Of a DNA stretch of 64,000 bases, positions 42,380 to 51,087 are shown piece by piece. The stretch's first letter is position 1. The number at the start of each line of letters is the position of its first letter. This DNA comes from Streptomyces sp. TLI_053 (GTDB lineage Bacteria; Actinomycetota; Actinomycetes; Streptomycetales; Streptomycetaceae): NCBI RefSeq assembly GCF_900105395.1, contig NZ_LT629775.1, positions 5,979,501 to 6,043,500 on the forward strand, written 5' to 3'. The notes under the pieces were generated by a model that was not told where the DNA came from, did no database searches, and worked only from the letters and a program-made list of their open reading frames with translations. A program made the translations under genes and the position numbers.

Positions 42380-43669
42380 TCAGCGGCGGCCGGGGACCGG
42401 CAGGCCGAGGTGGTCGCGCAGGGTCGTCCCGGTGTACTCGGTGCGGAACACCCCGCGCTCCTGGAGCAGCGGCACCACCCGGTCCACGAACTCGTCCAGC
42501 CCGCCCGGGGTGAGGTGGGGGACGAGGACGAAGCCGTCCGCGGCGTCGCTCTGCACATGGCGGTCGATCTGCTCGGCCACGCTCCGCGGGGTGCCGACGA
42601 AGGACTGCCGGCCGGTCACCTCGATCACCAGTTCGCGGCTGCTGAGCCCCTTCGCGGCGGCCACCGCCCGCCACTGGGCGGCGATCTCCAGCGGATCGCC
42701 GAGCGAGGTGCGTCCCTGGACCAGCCCGGAGTCGCGCACCGGGTCGGCCTCCGGCAGCGGGCCGTCCACGTCGTGGCCGGAGAGGTCGACGCCCCAGACC
42801 TGTTCCAGGTAGGCGACGGTGGTGGCCGGGCTCACCTGGGCGCGGCGGATCGCGGCGGCCCGTTCGACGGCCTCCTCCTCGGTGTCGCCCAGCACCCAGG
42901 TCACCCCCGGCATGATCTTCAGCTCGTCGGGCTTGCGCCCGTACCCGGCGAGCCGTCGCTTGACGTCGGCGTGGAAGGCCTGCCCGGCGGCCAGGGTGGA
43001 GTGCCGGCTGAAGATCACGTCGGCGGTGGCGGCGGCGAACTCGCGGCCCTCGTCGGAGTCCCCGGCCTGGATCACCACCGGGTGGCCCTGCGGCGGCCGG
43101 GGCAGCGAGAGGGTGCCCTCCACGTCGAACTGCGGGCCCCGGTGGCGGACCGTGCCGGTGCCCGCAGCGTCCCAGAACTCCCTTGCCAGCTGTACGAATT
43201 CGGCGGCCCGGGTGTAGCGGTCGGCGCGGTCGAGGTAGCCGCCGCGGCGGAAGTTCTCACCGGTGAAGGCGTCCGAGGAGGTGACCACGTTCCAGGCGGC
43301 GCGGCCGCCGGAGAGATGGTCCAGCGAGGCGAACCGGCGGGCCAGTTCGTACGGCTCGTTGAAGGTGGCGTTGACGGTCGCGGCCAGCCCCAGGTGGGTG
43401 GTGACGGCGGCGAGCGCGTTCAGCACGGTGATCGACTCGGGACGGCCCAGCACGTCCAGGTCGTGGATCCGGCCCTTGACCTCGCGCAGCCGCAGGCCCT
43501 CGGCGAGGAAGAGGAAGTCGAACCGGCCGCGCTCGGCGGTGGCGGCGAGGTGGCGGAAGGACTCGAAGGCGATCTGGCTGCCGGCGGCCGGATCGGTCCA
43601 CACCGTGGTGTTGTTGACGCCGGGGAAGTGCGCGGCGAGGTGGATCTGCTTGAGCGGACGGTCCGTCAT
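42380..43669 (-). CDS. LLM-class flavin-dependent monooxygenase (NtaA type)
   Basis: The protein has 429 residues. The luciferase-like monooxygenase fold with features of the nitrilotriacetate/dimethyl-sulfide/dibenzothiophene branch is seen in HLAAHFPGVNNTTVW, the FMN-binding WNVVTSSD and RYTRAAEFVQLAREFWDA. It uses reduced FMN from a partner reductase to oxidise or split C-S or C-N substrates. Its ATG overlaps the preceding LLM stop by four bases. Presence of the leader peptide upstream points to an organosulfur substrate. Confidence 0.85.
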   Translation of the reverse strand: MTDRPLKQIHLAAHFPGVNNTTVWTDPAAGSQIAFESFRHLAATAERGRFDFLFLAEGLRLREVKGRIHDLDVLGRPESITVLNALAAVTTHLGLAATVNATFNEPYELARRFASLDHLSGGRAAWNVVTSSDAFTGENFRRGGYLDRADRYTRAAEFVQLAREFWDAAGTGTVRHRGPQFDVEGTLSLPRPPQGHPVVIQAGDSDEGREFAAATADVIFSRHSTLAAGQAFHADVKRRLAGYGRKPDELKIMPGVTWVLGDTEEEAVERAAAIRRAQVSPATTVAYLEQVWGVDLSGHDVDGPLPEADPVRDSGLVQGRTSLGDPLEIAAQWRAVAAAKGLSSRELVIEVTGRQSFVGTPRSVAEQIDRHVQSDAADGFVLVPHLTPGGLDEFVDRVVPLLQERGVFRTEYTGTTLRDHLGLPVPGRR

Positions 43670-44784
43670 CGGGTCACCTCGGGGGTCGCGGCGGAGCGGG
43701 CGGACGTTCCGGTGCCGGCGGAGCGGGAGGACGTTGCGGTGGTGGCGGGCGTTCCGGCGGCGGAGGTGTCGGTGCCGCCGGCGCCGCCGGTGGCCGCGTA
43801 GCGGCTGGCGGGCCGGGCCAGGCCGAGCCGGTCGCGCAGGGTGCGGCCGGTGTAGCCGGTGCGGAACAGGCCGCGCTCGCGCAGGGCCGGCACCACGTGG
43901 TCGGCGAGCACCGCGAGGTCGCGGGCCGGGTCGGCGGGCACCAGGTGGAAGCCGTCGACCCCGCCGCCGCCCTCGGTGGCCTCGGTGAGCAGGTCGGCGG
44001 TCGCGGCGGCGGTGGTGAGCGCGACCGGGATCCGGGCCAGGATCCGCAGCGCCTCGCCGCCGCGCAGCCGCAGCTCGGTGGCGGCGGTCAGCCGGGCGGC
44101 CCGGTCGGGGGCGTCGAGCAGGACGACGTCCGCGTGCCGGGCGGCGGTGGCCACCCGGGCGCGGCCGCCGGGGCCGGCGTCCGGTGCGAGGTCGGCGGCG
44201 GCGACGGTGACCGCGATCACCGGGCGGCCCTGCGGCGGGCGGGGGGTGATGGACGGCCCCCGGACCGAGAAGTACGGGCCCTCGAAGTCGATGTGGTGCA
44301 GCTTGGCGCGGTCGACGAAGCGGCCGGTGGCGGTGTCGCGGATCTCCGCGTCGTCCTCCCAGCTGTCCCAGAGCCGGGAGGCGGCGTCGGCGGCGTCGGC
44401 GGCCTCGGCCCAGAGCTCCTCGGCGGGGGCGGTGCCCCGGCGGCCGAAGGCCCTGGCCTCCGCCCCGGTGTCGGAGACCCCGACCAGCCAGCCGGCCCGG
44501 CCCTCGCTGACCCAGTCCAGGGTGTTGACCGCGATCGAGGTGTGGAACGGCTCGGTGTGGGTGGTGGTGACGGTCGGGACCAGGCCGAGGCCGTGGGTGA
44601 CCGGCGCGAGCCGGGCGAAGGTCGCCAGCGCGTCGAGGCGGCGGGGTTCGGGGGTGTAGGAGTCGTCGAGGGTGACGAAGTCGAGGGTGGCGCGTTCGGC
44701 GAGCCGGGCGAGACCGGTGAAGTGGGCGGCGTCGAACCGGCCGGGGCTGTCGAGGGCGGCGGAAAGGTGCAGCTGGCGTGGCAT
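43666..44784 (-). CDS. LLM-class flavin monooxygenase with variable tail
   Basis: The protein has 372 residues. LLM fold: FTGLARLAERATLDFVTLDD, HGLGLVPTVTTTHTEPFHTS and LDWVSEGRAGWLVGVSD. The last ~45 residues (from ATGGAGGTDT) are Ala/Thr/Ser/Gly repeats without fold character. It is the first gene of a two-gene operon with the 42380 gene. No flavin reductase or transporter is adjacent. Substrate unknown; sulfur acquisition is favoured from the leader peptide at 44984-45061. Confidence 0.82.
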   Translation of the reverse strand: MPRQLHLSAALDSPGRFDAAHFTGLARLAERATLDFVTLDDSYTPEPRRLDALATFARLAPVTHGLGLVPTVTTTHTEPFHTSIAVNTLDWVSEGRAGWLVGVSDTGAEARAFGRRGTAPAEELWAEAADAADAASRLWDSWEDDAEIRDTATGRFVDRAKLHHIDFEGPYFSVRGPSITPRPPQGRPVIAVTVAAADLAPDAGPGGRARVATAARHADVVLLDAPDRAARLTAATELRLRGGEALRILARIPVALTTAAATADLLTEATEGGGGVDGFHLVPADPARDLAVLADHVVPALRERGLFRTGYTGRTLRDRLGLARPASRYAATGGAGGTDTSAAGTPATTATSSRSAGTGTSARSAATPEVTR

Positions 44785-44983
44785 GGGTGGCCTTGACTTT
44801 CCTCGTACGGGAGCGGTGCGTGCCGCGGGTCGCGGAACCGGCCCGGGCCCCGGCGGCGGGGACGGGCGGGGCGCGGACGGGCACGGGGCGGCGCGCCCTG
44901 GTCACGGGCGGGCGTGGGAGGCGGGAGGAACGGCCGGGGCGCGGCGGGACGTCAGCCGGGCGGCGGCGGGGGGAACGCTCGGG

Positions 44984-45061
44984 TCAGCCGCGACACGCCG
45001 CGGACCACACGCGACCGAAGTCGATGTGGCTGCGGGTCACCAGCGGGCCGGGGGTGTTCAC
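44984..45061 (-). CDS. Leader peptide upstream of the LLM operon
   Basis: This is a 25-residue ORF starting at GTG 45061. Its sequence MNTPGPLVTRSHIDFGRVWS continues AACRG and stops. PLVTRSHIDFGRVWSAAC aligns position by position with RLVARLHIDLCRHAGAIC of the cysO leader. It is 199 bases before the LLM start. The TTGACG (45092-45097), 18 bases, TCAACT promoter ends six bases before GTG, so the transcript is probably leaderless. One Cys codon. It is too short for normal gene finders. Confidence 0.72.
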   Translation of the reverse strand: MNTPGPLVTRSHIDFGRVWSAACRG

Positions 45062-45067
45062 CGTCCC

Positions 45068-45097
45068 AGTTGACCAGCGCTCTCGCCGGTTCGTCAA
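45068..45097 (-). promoter_or_regulatory. Promoter of the LLM leader-peptide transcript
   Basis: Read on the minus strand: TTGACG, 18-base spacer, TCAACT, then six bases to the GTG of the leader ORF. The -35 is near consensus; the -10 is weaker. Confidence 0.5.
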
Positions 45098-45136
45098 CCG
45101 CCGTCCCGGCGGGCGGGCGGACTGCCGGACGCACGA

Positions 45137-45184
45137 ACGGCCCCGCCCCGCCACCCGGGGGAGCGGGTGGCGGGGCGGGGCCGT
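45137..45184. terminator. Perfect 21-bp hairpin after nagE2
   Basis: Arms at 45137-45157 and 45164-45184 are fully complementary around a six-base loop. It stands 33 bases beyond the nagE2 stop on the minus strand. Confidence 0.88.
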
Positions 45185-45217
45185 GAGCGGCGTGCGGGTG
45201 GTTCCGGGCGTCGGGCG

Positions 45218-46489
45218 TCAGGCCTTGGTGACGTCCTCGACCTCGTCGTCGTCCTCGCGGCCGGGGGTCTTGATGTCGAACTTGACGATCGCGAACCGGA
45301 AGAGGAAGAAGTACAGCGCGGAGAACACGAGGCCGATCGGGATGATCAGCCACGGGTCGGTGGCCAGGTTCCAGTTGAGCAGGTAGTCGATCAGACCCGC
45401 CGAGAAGCCGAAGCCGTCGTGGACGCCGAGGCCCCAGGTGACCGCCATCGACAGGCCGGTGAGGAGGGCGTGGATCACGTACAGCACCGGGGCGATGAAC
45501 ATGAAGGAGAACTCGATCGGCTCGGTGACACCGGTCACGAAGCTGGTCAGGCCGACCGAGATCATCATGCCGAGGACGGCCTTGCGGCGCTCGGGCCGGG
45601 CGCAGTAGGCGATCGCCAGGGCGGCGGCCGGCAGGCCGAACATCATGATCGGGAAGAAGCCGGACATGAACTGGCCGGCGGTCGGGTCACCGTGGAAGAA
45701 GCGCGGGATGTCGCCGGTCCAGGTGGTGCCGGAGGCGTCGGTGAAGCTGCCGACCTGCTGCTGGAAGAAGGTGTTCAGGAACTGGTGCATGCCGACCGGG
45801 ATCAGCATGCGGTTGGCGACACCGTAGATGCCGGCGCCACCGGCGCCGAGGCCGGTCAGCCAGTCGCTCGCGTTGGTCAGGCCGGTGCCGATCGGGCCCC
45901 AGACCAGGCCGAACACGACACCGAGCAGGGTGCCGACGAAGGCCATCAGGATCGGGACCAGGCGGCGGCCGTTGAAGAAGCCGAGCCAGTCGACCAGCTT
46001 GGTGCGGTGGTACTTCTGCCAGATCAGGGCGCTGAGCAGGCCGACGATGATGCCGCCGAAGACGCCCGGGTCCTGCGGCTTGCCCTTCGGCAGGGCGGCG
46101 GTGATCGAGCCGTCCACCGGGAACGCGGTGAGCACGTTCTTGTAGACCAGGAAGCCGACCAGGGCGGCCAGCGCGGTCGAGCCGTCGGCCTTCTTCGCGA
46201 AGCCGATCGCCACGCCGACGCAGAAGAGCAGCGCGAGGTTGCCGAAGACGGCGTCACCGGCGGTGGCGAACACCGTGGCGACCTTCCCCCAGCCGAGGCC
46301 GTCCTTGCCGAAGACATCGTCCTGGCCGAGGCGCAGCAGGATGCCGGCGGCGGGGAGCACGGCGACCGGCAGCTGGAGGCTGCGGCCGATCTTCTGGAGA
46401 CCCTGCAGCGTGTTCTGGCCGAACTTCTTGGCGGCACTTGGCGTGGCCGGAGCCGTGGCGGGCGCCGGTGCCTGCGCAGACTGACTCAT
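45218..46489 (-). CDS. nagE2: PTS EIIC permease for N-acetylglucosamine (NagE2)
   Basis: The protein has 423 residues. Glucose/GlcNAc-family IIC features are LPVAVLPAAGILLRLGQDDVFG, FFNGRRLVPI, GMHQFLNTF, FFPIMMFGLPAAALAI and GVTEPIEFSFMFIAPVLYVIHALLTG. There is no fused IIA or IIB; those come from crr elsewhere and nagF (48556). The order nagE2-nagE1-nagF equals S. coelicolor SCO2907-2905, where NagE2 is the GlcNAc permease. Expression should be repressed by DasR at the paired dre sites just upstream and released by glucosamine-6-phosphate. Confidence 0.9.
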   Translation of the reverse strand: MSQSAQAPAPATAPATPSAAKKFGQNTLQGLQKIGRSLQLPVAVLPAAGILLRLGQDDVFGKDGLGWGKVATVFATAGDAVFGNLALLFCVGVAIGFAKKADGSTALAALVGFLVYKNVLTAFPVDGSITAALPKGKPQDPGVFGGIIVGLLSALIWQKYHRTKLVDWLGFFNGRRLVPILMAFVGTLLGVVFGLVWGPIGTGLTNASDWLTGLGAGGAGIYGVANRMLIPVGMHQFLNTFFQQQVGSFTDASGTTWTGDIPRFFHGDPTAGQFMSGFFPIMMFGLPAAALAIAYCARPERRKAVLGMMISVGLTSFVTGVTEPIEFSFMFIAPVLYVIHALLTGLSMAVTWGLGVHDGFGFSAGLIDYLLNWNLATDPWLIIPIGLVFSALYFFLFRFAIVKFDIKTPGREDDDEVEDVTKA

Positions 46490-46827
46490 GGGGGTGGGTT
46501 CCTAACGGCAAGGGCGGGTCGGTCGGGGGAAGGTGCACAGGGCGCCGAACCGCGAACTGGTCTACACCACACGTGGTGTAGACCAGTTTTGTAGCACGGG
46601 TGGAGGGGGTGCGGAACCCTCGAAAGCGGTGCTGGTGGGAAGCGCTATGAAATCGAAACCTACTTGCGGATCAACGATCTTGATTACCCGCCGTGATTGG
46701 CATTTTGGCTAATTGCGCAACAAAAAGCCGATGGCCCCGGCGGCTGCGCGGCAGGTCACCGATGGCTCGTCACCGGTGACGGTGCGGCGTTCCGCACCGG
46801 GACCATCGGCCCGGACCGGATATGCCG
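46490..46827. other. nagE2 upstream region with A+T-rich island
   Basis: It holds the paired dre sites (46555-46588), a -10-like TACAAA on the minus strand (46588-46593) next to them, and an unusually A+T-rich stretch at ~46640-46730. No gene is supported. Confidence 0.6.
46555..46588. promoter_or_regulatory. Two DasR (dre) sites in one palindrome
   Basis: ACTGGTCTACACCAC at 46556 and its mirror GTGGTGTAGACCAGT at 46573 form 16-bp arms (46555-46570, 46573-46588) with two bases between. Each half matches the DasR consensus A(C/G)TGGTCTAGACCA(C/G)T closely. It starts 66 bases before the nagE2 ATG and abuts a -10-like sequence, so DasR binding would block transcription. Confidence 0.92.
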
Positions 46828-46860
46828 AAGGCCCCCGGACCGAGGGTCCGGGGGCCTTTT
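46828..46860. terminator. Hairpin between nagE1 and nagE2
   Basis: Perfect 14-base arms (AAGGCCCCCGGACC and its complement) around a three-base loop. TTTT follows on the plus strand. It lies 25 bases beyond the nagE1 stop. Confidence 0.85.
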
Positions 46861-46885
46861 CGGATTGACGGCGGTGACGCTCGGT

Positions 46886-48175
46886 TTATGCCTTGGTCAC
46901 GTCCTCGACCTCGCTCTCGTCCTCCCGCCCCGGGGTTTTCAGGTCGAATTTCACGATGATGAAGCGGAAGAGCGCGTAGTACACGGCGGCGAAGCAGAGG
47001 CCGATGAGGATGATCAGCCAGGGCTTGGTGGCCAGGCTCCAGTTGATCGCGTAGTCGATCAGGCCGGCCGAGAAGCTGAAGCCGTCGTGCACTCCCAGCG
47101 CCCAGGTGATCGCCATCGAGGCGCCGGTCAGCAGGGCGTGCACCCCGTACAGCACCGGGGCGATGTAGGCGAAGGAGTACTCGATCGGCTCGGTGACGCC
47201 GGTCACGAAGGAGGTCAGGCCCAGCGAGACCATCAGGCCGTAGATCTCCTTGCGTCGGTGCGGCTTGGCCGCGTGCGCGATGGCCAGCGCGCACGCCGGC
47301 AGCGCGAACATCATGATCGGGAAGAAGCCGGACTGGAACTGGCCGGCGGTCGGGTCCCCGCCCAGGAAGCGCGGGATGTCGCCGTGCACGATCGTGCCGT
47401 CCGGCTTGGTGAACTCGCCGAACTGGAACCAGACGAAGGTGTTCAGCAGCTGGTGCATGCCGATCAGCAGCAGGGCCCGGTTGGCCACGCCGAAGATGCC
47501 CGCGCCGACCGAGCCCAGGTCGGCCAGGGTCTGGCTGAAGTCGTTCAGGCCCCGTCCGATCGGCGGCCAGACCCACAGCGCCAGACAGGCCATGACCATC
47601 CCGACCAGGGCGGTGATCATCGGCACCAGGCGGCGGCCGTTGAAGAAGCCCAGCCAGTCGACCAGCCGGGTGCGGTGGAAGCGCACCCAGAGCCAGGCCG
47701 ACAACAGGCCGATCAGGATGCCGCCCAGCACCCCGGGGTTCTGGTAGGTCGCGGCGGCCGCCTTCGCCGAGGTGTAGTCCACGCACTGGTCGCTGACCAG
47801 TACCGTCGGCGGCTTGCAGTGCTCGGGGAAGGCGTGCAGCACCCGGTAGAACACGAGGAAGCCGACCACCGCGGCGAGCGCGGTCGAGCCGTCGGCCTTC
47901 TTCGCCATGCCGATCGCGACACCGATGCAGAACAGCATCGGCAGACCGAGCGAGGAGTCCAGCAGCGCGCCGCCCGCCGCGGCGAAGACCTTGGCGACGT
48001 TGTCCCAGCCCAGGCCGTCCTTGCCGAAGACGTCGGGCTGCCCGAGCCGGTTGAGGATGCCGGCGGCCGGGAGCACCGCCACCGGGAGCTGGAGCGAGCG
48101 GCCCATCTTCTGGAGCCCGCCGTAGAAGGTGTGCCACCACGTGGTCTGCGACGCCGCGGCGCTTGCCGAACTCAT
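46886..48175 (-). CDS. nagE1: PTS EIIC permease, GlcNAc family (NagE1)
   Basis: This 429-residue protein starts at ATG 48175 six bases after GAGGG. It is a paralogue of nagE2 along its full length: LPVAVLPAAGILNRLGQPDVFG, FFNGRRLVPM, GMHQLLNTFVWF and GVTEPIEYSFAYIAPVLYG, with the same C-terminal PGRED-EVEDVTKA. A ~25-residue insertion with two Cys (HCKPPTVLVSDQCVDYTSAK) is absent from nagE2. In S. coelicolor the second permease contributes little to GlcNAc uptake, so its role may be a related sugar. Confidence 0.85.
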   Translation of the reverse strand: MSSASAAASQTTWWHTFYGGLQKMGRSLQLPVAVLPAAGILNRLGQPDVFGKDGLGWDNVAKVFAAAGGALLDSSLGLPMLFCIGVAIGMAKKADGSTALAAVVGFLVFYRVLHAFPEHCKPPTVLVSDQCVDYTSAKAAAATYQNPGVLGGILIGLLSAWLWVRFHRTRLVDWLGFFNGRRLVPMITALVGMVMACLALWVWPPIGRGLNDFSQTLADLGSVGAGIFGVANRALLLIGMHQLLNTFVWFQFGEFTKPDGTIVHGDIPRFLGGDPTAGQFQSGFFPIMMFALPACALAIAHAAKPHRRKEIYGLMVSLGLTSFVTGVTEPIEYSFAYIAPVLYGVHALLTGASMAITWALGVHDGFSFSAGLIDYAINWSLATKPWLIILIGLCFAAVYYALFRFIIVKFDLKTPGREDESEVEDVTKA

Positions 48176-48555
48176 CCTTCGCCCTCCGAGTGCGGTTGCC
48201 GTCCGGTGGTCCCCGGCGGGACCTCGGGCGTGGACCGGGAACACCCGGGGCCCTTCCTGCGTTCATCGGAGTACACATATATTGGTGTAGACCACTTTGG
48301 GACGCAGTCCGCGCACCGGGCAACCGGTCCCGCTGCTCGTCATCCTCGGGTGCCGGCCAGGGGTATGCGCGTCGAAGTGGGCCAAAAGTGGACTAACGTG
48401 ACATATCGGTCCGGATCACGTCATGCTGGTCGCGCTGCTCCGACAGCACGCCACGGCACGACCGACCACTGACCACGCGTCACCCGCGACCGAGGTCACC
48501 GCGCAGGACGGCACCCGGCAGAGCAGCCGACGAGCCGAGACAGAGGGAGAAAGCA
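48176..48555. other. Divergent nagE1/nagF region
   Basis: 380 bases with one clear dre site (48281-48296). No gene. Further sequence near 48360-48420 (AAAAGTGGACTAACGTGACA) is A+T-richer and may hold the nagF promoter. Confidence 0.6.
48281..48296. promoter_or_regulatory. DasR (dre) site between nagE1 and nagF
   Basis: ATTGGTGTAGACCACT matches the 16-bp dre consensus at 13-14 positions. Located 106 bases before nagE1 and 260 bases before nagF. Confidence 0.82.
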
Positions 48556-48789
48556 ATGGCCAGCAAGGCTGAGAAGATCGTCGCCGGTCTCGGCGGCATC
48601 GACAACATCGAAGAGGTCGAGGGCTGCATCACCCGCCTTCGCACCGAGGTCAAGGACGCCTCCCTCGTCGACGAGGCCGCGCTGAAGGCCGCCGGCGCCC
48701 ACGGCGTCGTCAAGATGGGCACCGCGATCCAGGTCGTCATCGGCACCGACGCCGACCCGATCGCCGCCGACATCGAGGACATGATGTGA
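48556..48789 (+). CDS. nagF: PTS EIIB component for GlcNAc (NagF)
   Basis: The protein has 77 residues. The IIB domain's phosphorylated Cys lies in VEGCITRLRTEV, with LKAAGAHGVVKMG typical of the glucose family. It passes phosphate from IIA(Crr) to the sugar carried by NagE. ATG lies behind GAGGGAGAAAG-type sequence. A strong terminator (48874-48910) follows. Confidence 0.92.
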   Translation: MASKAEKIVAGLGGIDNIEEVEGCITRLRTEVKDASLVDEAALKAAGAHGVVKMGTAIQVVIGTDADPIAADIEDMM

Positions 48790-48873
48790 GCTGAGCCCAC
48801 CGGCTCGCTCCACCCGGCGCCCGCGCCGCCCCGGCCCCGGCCTCCGCGCCCGCGCCACCCCGGCTCCGCGCCA

Positions 48874-48910
48874 CCGCGGCCCGCCGACCCCACCGGTCGG
48901 CGGGCCGCGG
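48874..48910 (+). terminator. Hairpin after nagF
   Basis: Perfect 16-base arms with a five-base loop between the nagF stop and the rph start. Confidence 0.8.
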
Positions 48911-48951
48911 CACGCCGGAGCGCCCCCCACAACCGACTACGCTCGGTGCCT

Positions 48952-49686
<735 letters not shown>

Positions 49687-49888
49687 CGCCGGCCCGGAGA
49701 ACCCGGCGCCGGCGTGCCCGTGTACCGGTTCCGTTGCGGTTCCGCGAAATCCCCCGGGCTCCGGACCAGGCCGCTGTACACGCCGGGTCCGGAGCCCGTA
49801 CGGTTCCCGCAGCACCCCGTTGCGGGAACCGCGCACCCCTCAGCGCGCGTCCTTCCCTTCCGGATACCCGCGCACCCAGGAGGACCGG

Positions 49889-50278
49889 ATGCCCCAGAGC
49901 ATTGCCCGCCCCACCATGCTCGCCGTGGCCGGCCTGATCGCCATCCTCCCCCTCAGCGCGGTCAGTTGCTCCGCGGCCCAGAAGGCGCTCGACTGCGGCA
50001 ACACCGCCGTCAAGATCACCGGGGACATCAACGAGGTCAGCAACGCCTACAGCAACGCGAGCAACGACTCGGCCGCCGCCGGGCAGGCACTGCAGAAGCT
50101 CAAGAACGACCTCGACCAGCTCGGCAAGAACTCCAAGGACACCGACGTCGTCCAGGCCATCAACGACCTCAACACCCAGGTCGACAAGGTCCAGCAGGCC
50201 GTCAACAACAAGCAGGTCCCGGACTTCAAGCCGCTCGGCAACGCCGCCTCAAACCTCACCAAGGTCTGCACCGGCTGA
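49889..50278 (+). CDS. Small lipoprotein with coiled-coil region
   Basis: This 129-residue protein starts at ATG behind CAGGAGGA. A signal peptide ends in a lipobox LSAVSC. The mature part is helical and Asn/Asp/Lys-rich (ALQKLKNDLDQLGKN, INDLNTQVDKVQQAVNN) and ends with a lone CTG. It is probably a cell-surface coiled-coil protein. The family is widespread but uncharacterised. Confidence 0.7.
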   Translation: MPQSIARPTMLAVAGLIAILPLSAVSCSAAQKALDCGNTAVKITGDINEVSNAYSNASNDSAAAGQALQKLKNDLDQLGKNSKDTDVVQAINDLNTQVDKVQQAVNNKQVPDFKPLGNAASNLTKVCTG

Positions 50279-50315
50279 CGAGGCCTCACGGGCACTGTCC
50301 GTTTAGGGTGGATCC

Positions 50316-50921
50316 ATGACCACCCGACTCATCCTCGCCACCCGCAACCAGCACAAGGTCGCCGAACTCCGCGACATCCTCGGCGACGCCGGCCTGGACG
50401 TCGAACTGGTCGGCGCCGACGCCTACCCGGAGATCCCCGACGTCCCCGAGACCGGCATCACCTTCGCCGAGAACGCCCTGCTCAAGGCGCACGCCCTGGC
50501 CCGAGCCACCGGACTGCCCGCCGTCGCCGACGACTCCGGCCTCTGCGTCGACGTCCTGGGCGGCGCCCCCGGCATCCTCTCCGCCCGTTGGTCCGGCAAG
50601 CACGGCGACGACCGCGCCAACCTCGACCTGCTGCTCGCCCAGCTCTCCGACATCGCCCCCGAGCACCGCGGCGCCCACTTCTTCTGCGCCGCCGCCCTCG
50701 CCCTGCCGGACGGCACCGAGCGCGTCGTCGAGGGCCGCCTGCTCGGCACCCTGCGCACCGCCCCGGCGGGCGACGGCGGCTTCGGCTACGACCCGATCCT
50801 CCAGCCCCTCGGTGAGACCCGCACCTGCGCCGAACTCACCCCGGCGGAGAAGAACGCCATCAGCCACCGCGGCCAGGCCTTCCGCGCCCTCGCCCCGGTG
50901 GTGAAGGACCTGATCGGCTGA
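50316..50921 (+). CDS. rdgB: XTP/dITP diphosphatase
   Basis: The protein has 201 residues. HAM1/RdgB motifs are LATRNQHKVAELRDIL, TGITFAENALLKA, VADDSGLCVDVLGGAPGILSARWSG, GDGGFGYDPIL and ISHRGQAFRAL. It hydrolyses non-canonical purine nucleotides (ITP, XTP). A strong terminator follows. Confidence 0.96.
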   Translation: MTTRLILATRNQHKVAELRDILGDAGLDVELVGADAYPEIPDVPETGITFAENALLKAHALARATGLPAVADDSGLCVDVLGGAPGILSARWSGKHGDDRANLDLLLAQLSDIAPEHRGAHFFCAAALALPDGTERVVEGRLLGTLRTAPAGDGGFGYDPILQPLGETRTCAELTPAEKNAISHRGQAFRALAPVVKDLIG

Positions 50922-50942
50922 TCCGGAACCCCGTGAACGATG

Positions 50943-50982
50943 AAGGCCCGCCCGGAGATCACTCCGGGCGGGCCTTCGTTTC
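50943..50982 (+). terminator. Intrinsic terminator after rdgB
   Basis: GAAGGCCCGCCCGG, eight bases, then CCGGGCGGGCCTTC followed by GTTT. Confidence 0.9.
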
Positions 50983-50992
50983 GAAGCCCAGT

Positions 50993-51075
50993 GCGGCCTG
51001 AGGGACTCGAACCCTCACGAGATTTCTCCCATGGGCACCTAAAACCCACGCGGCTGCCAGTTACGCCAAGGCCGC
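50993..51075 (-). tRNA. tRNA-Leu (anticodon UAG)
   Basis: A full cloverleaf on the minus strand: acceptor GCGGCCT paired with AGGCCGC, anticodon stem TGGGT/GCCCA with loop TTTAGGT (anticodon TAG, reads CUA), a variable arm near GGGAGAAATCTC, and T-loop GGTTCGAGTCC. The discriminator base is A. The CCA tail is not encoded. Confidence 0.95.
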
Positions 51076-51087
51076 ACGGCCTTCAGT

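Noticed and set aside
48384..48402. A second dre-like sequence (AGTGGACTAACGTGACA)
   Set aside because: Only the left half matches the DasR consensus; the right half fails, so it is not listed as a site.
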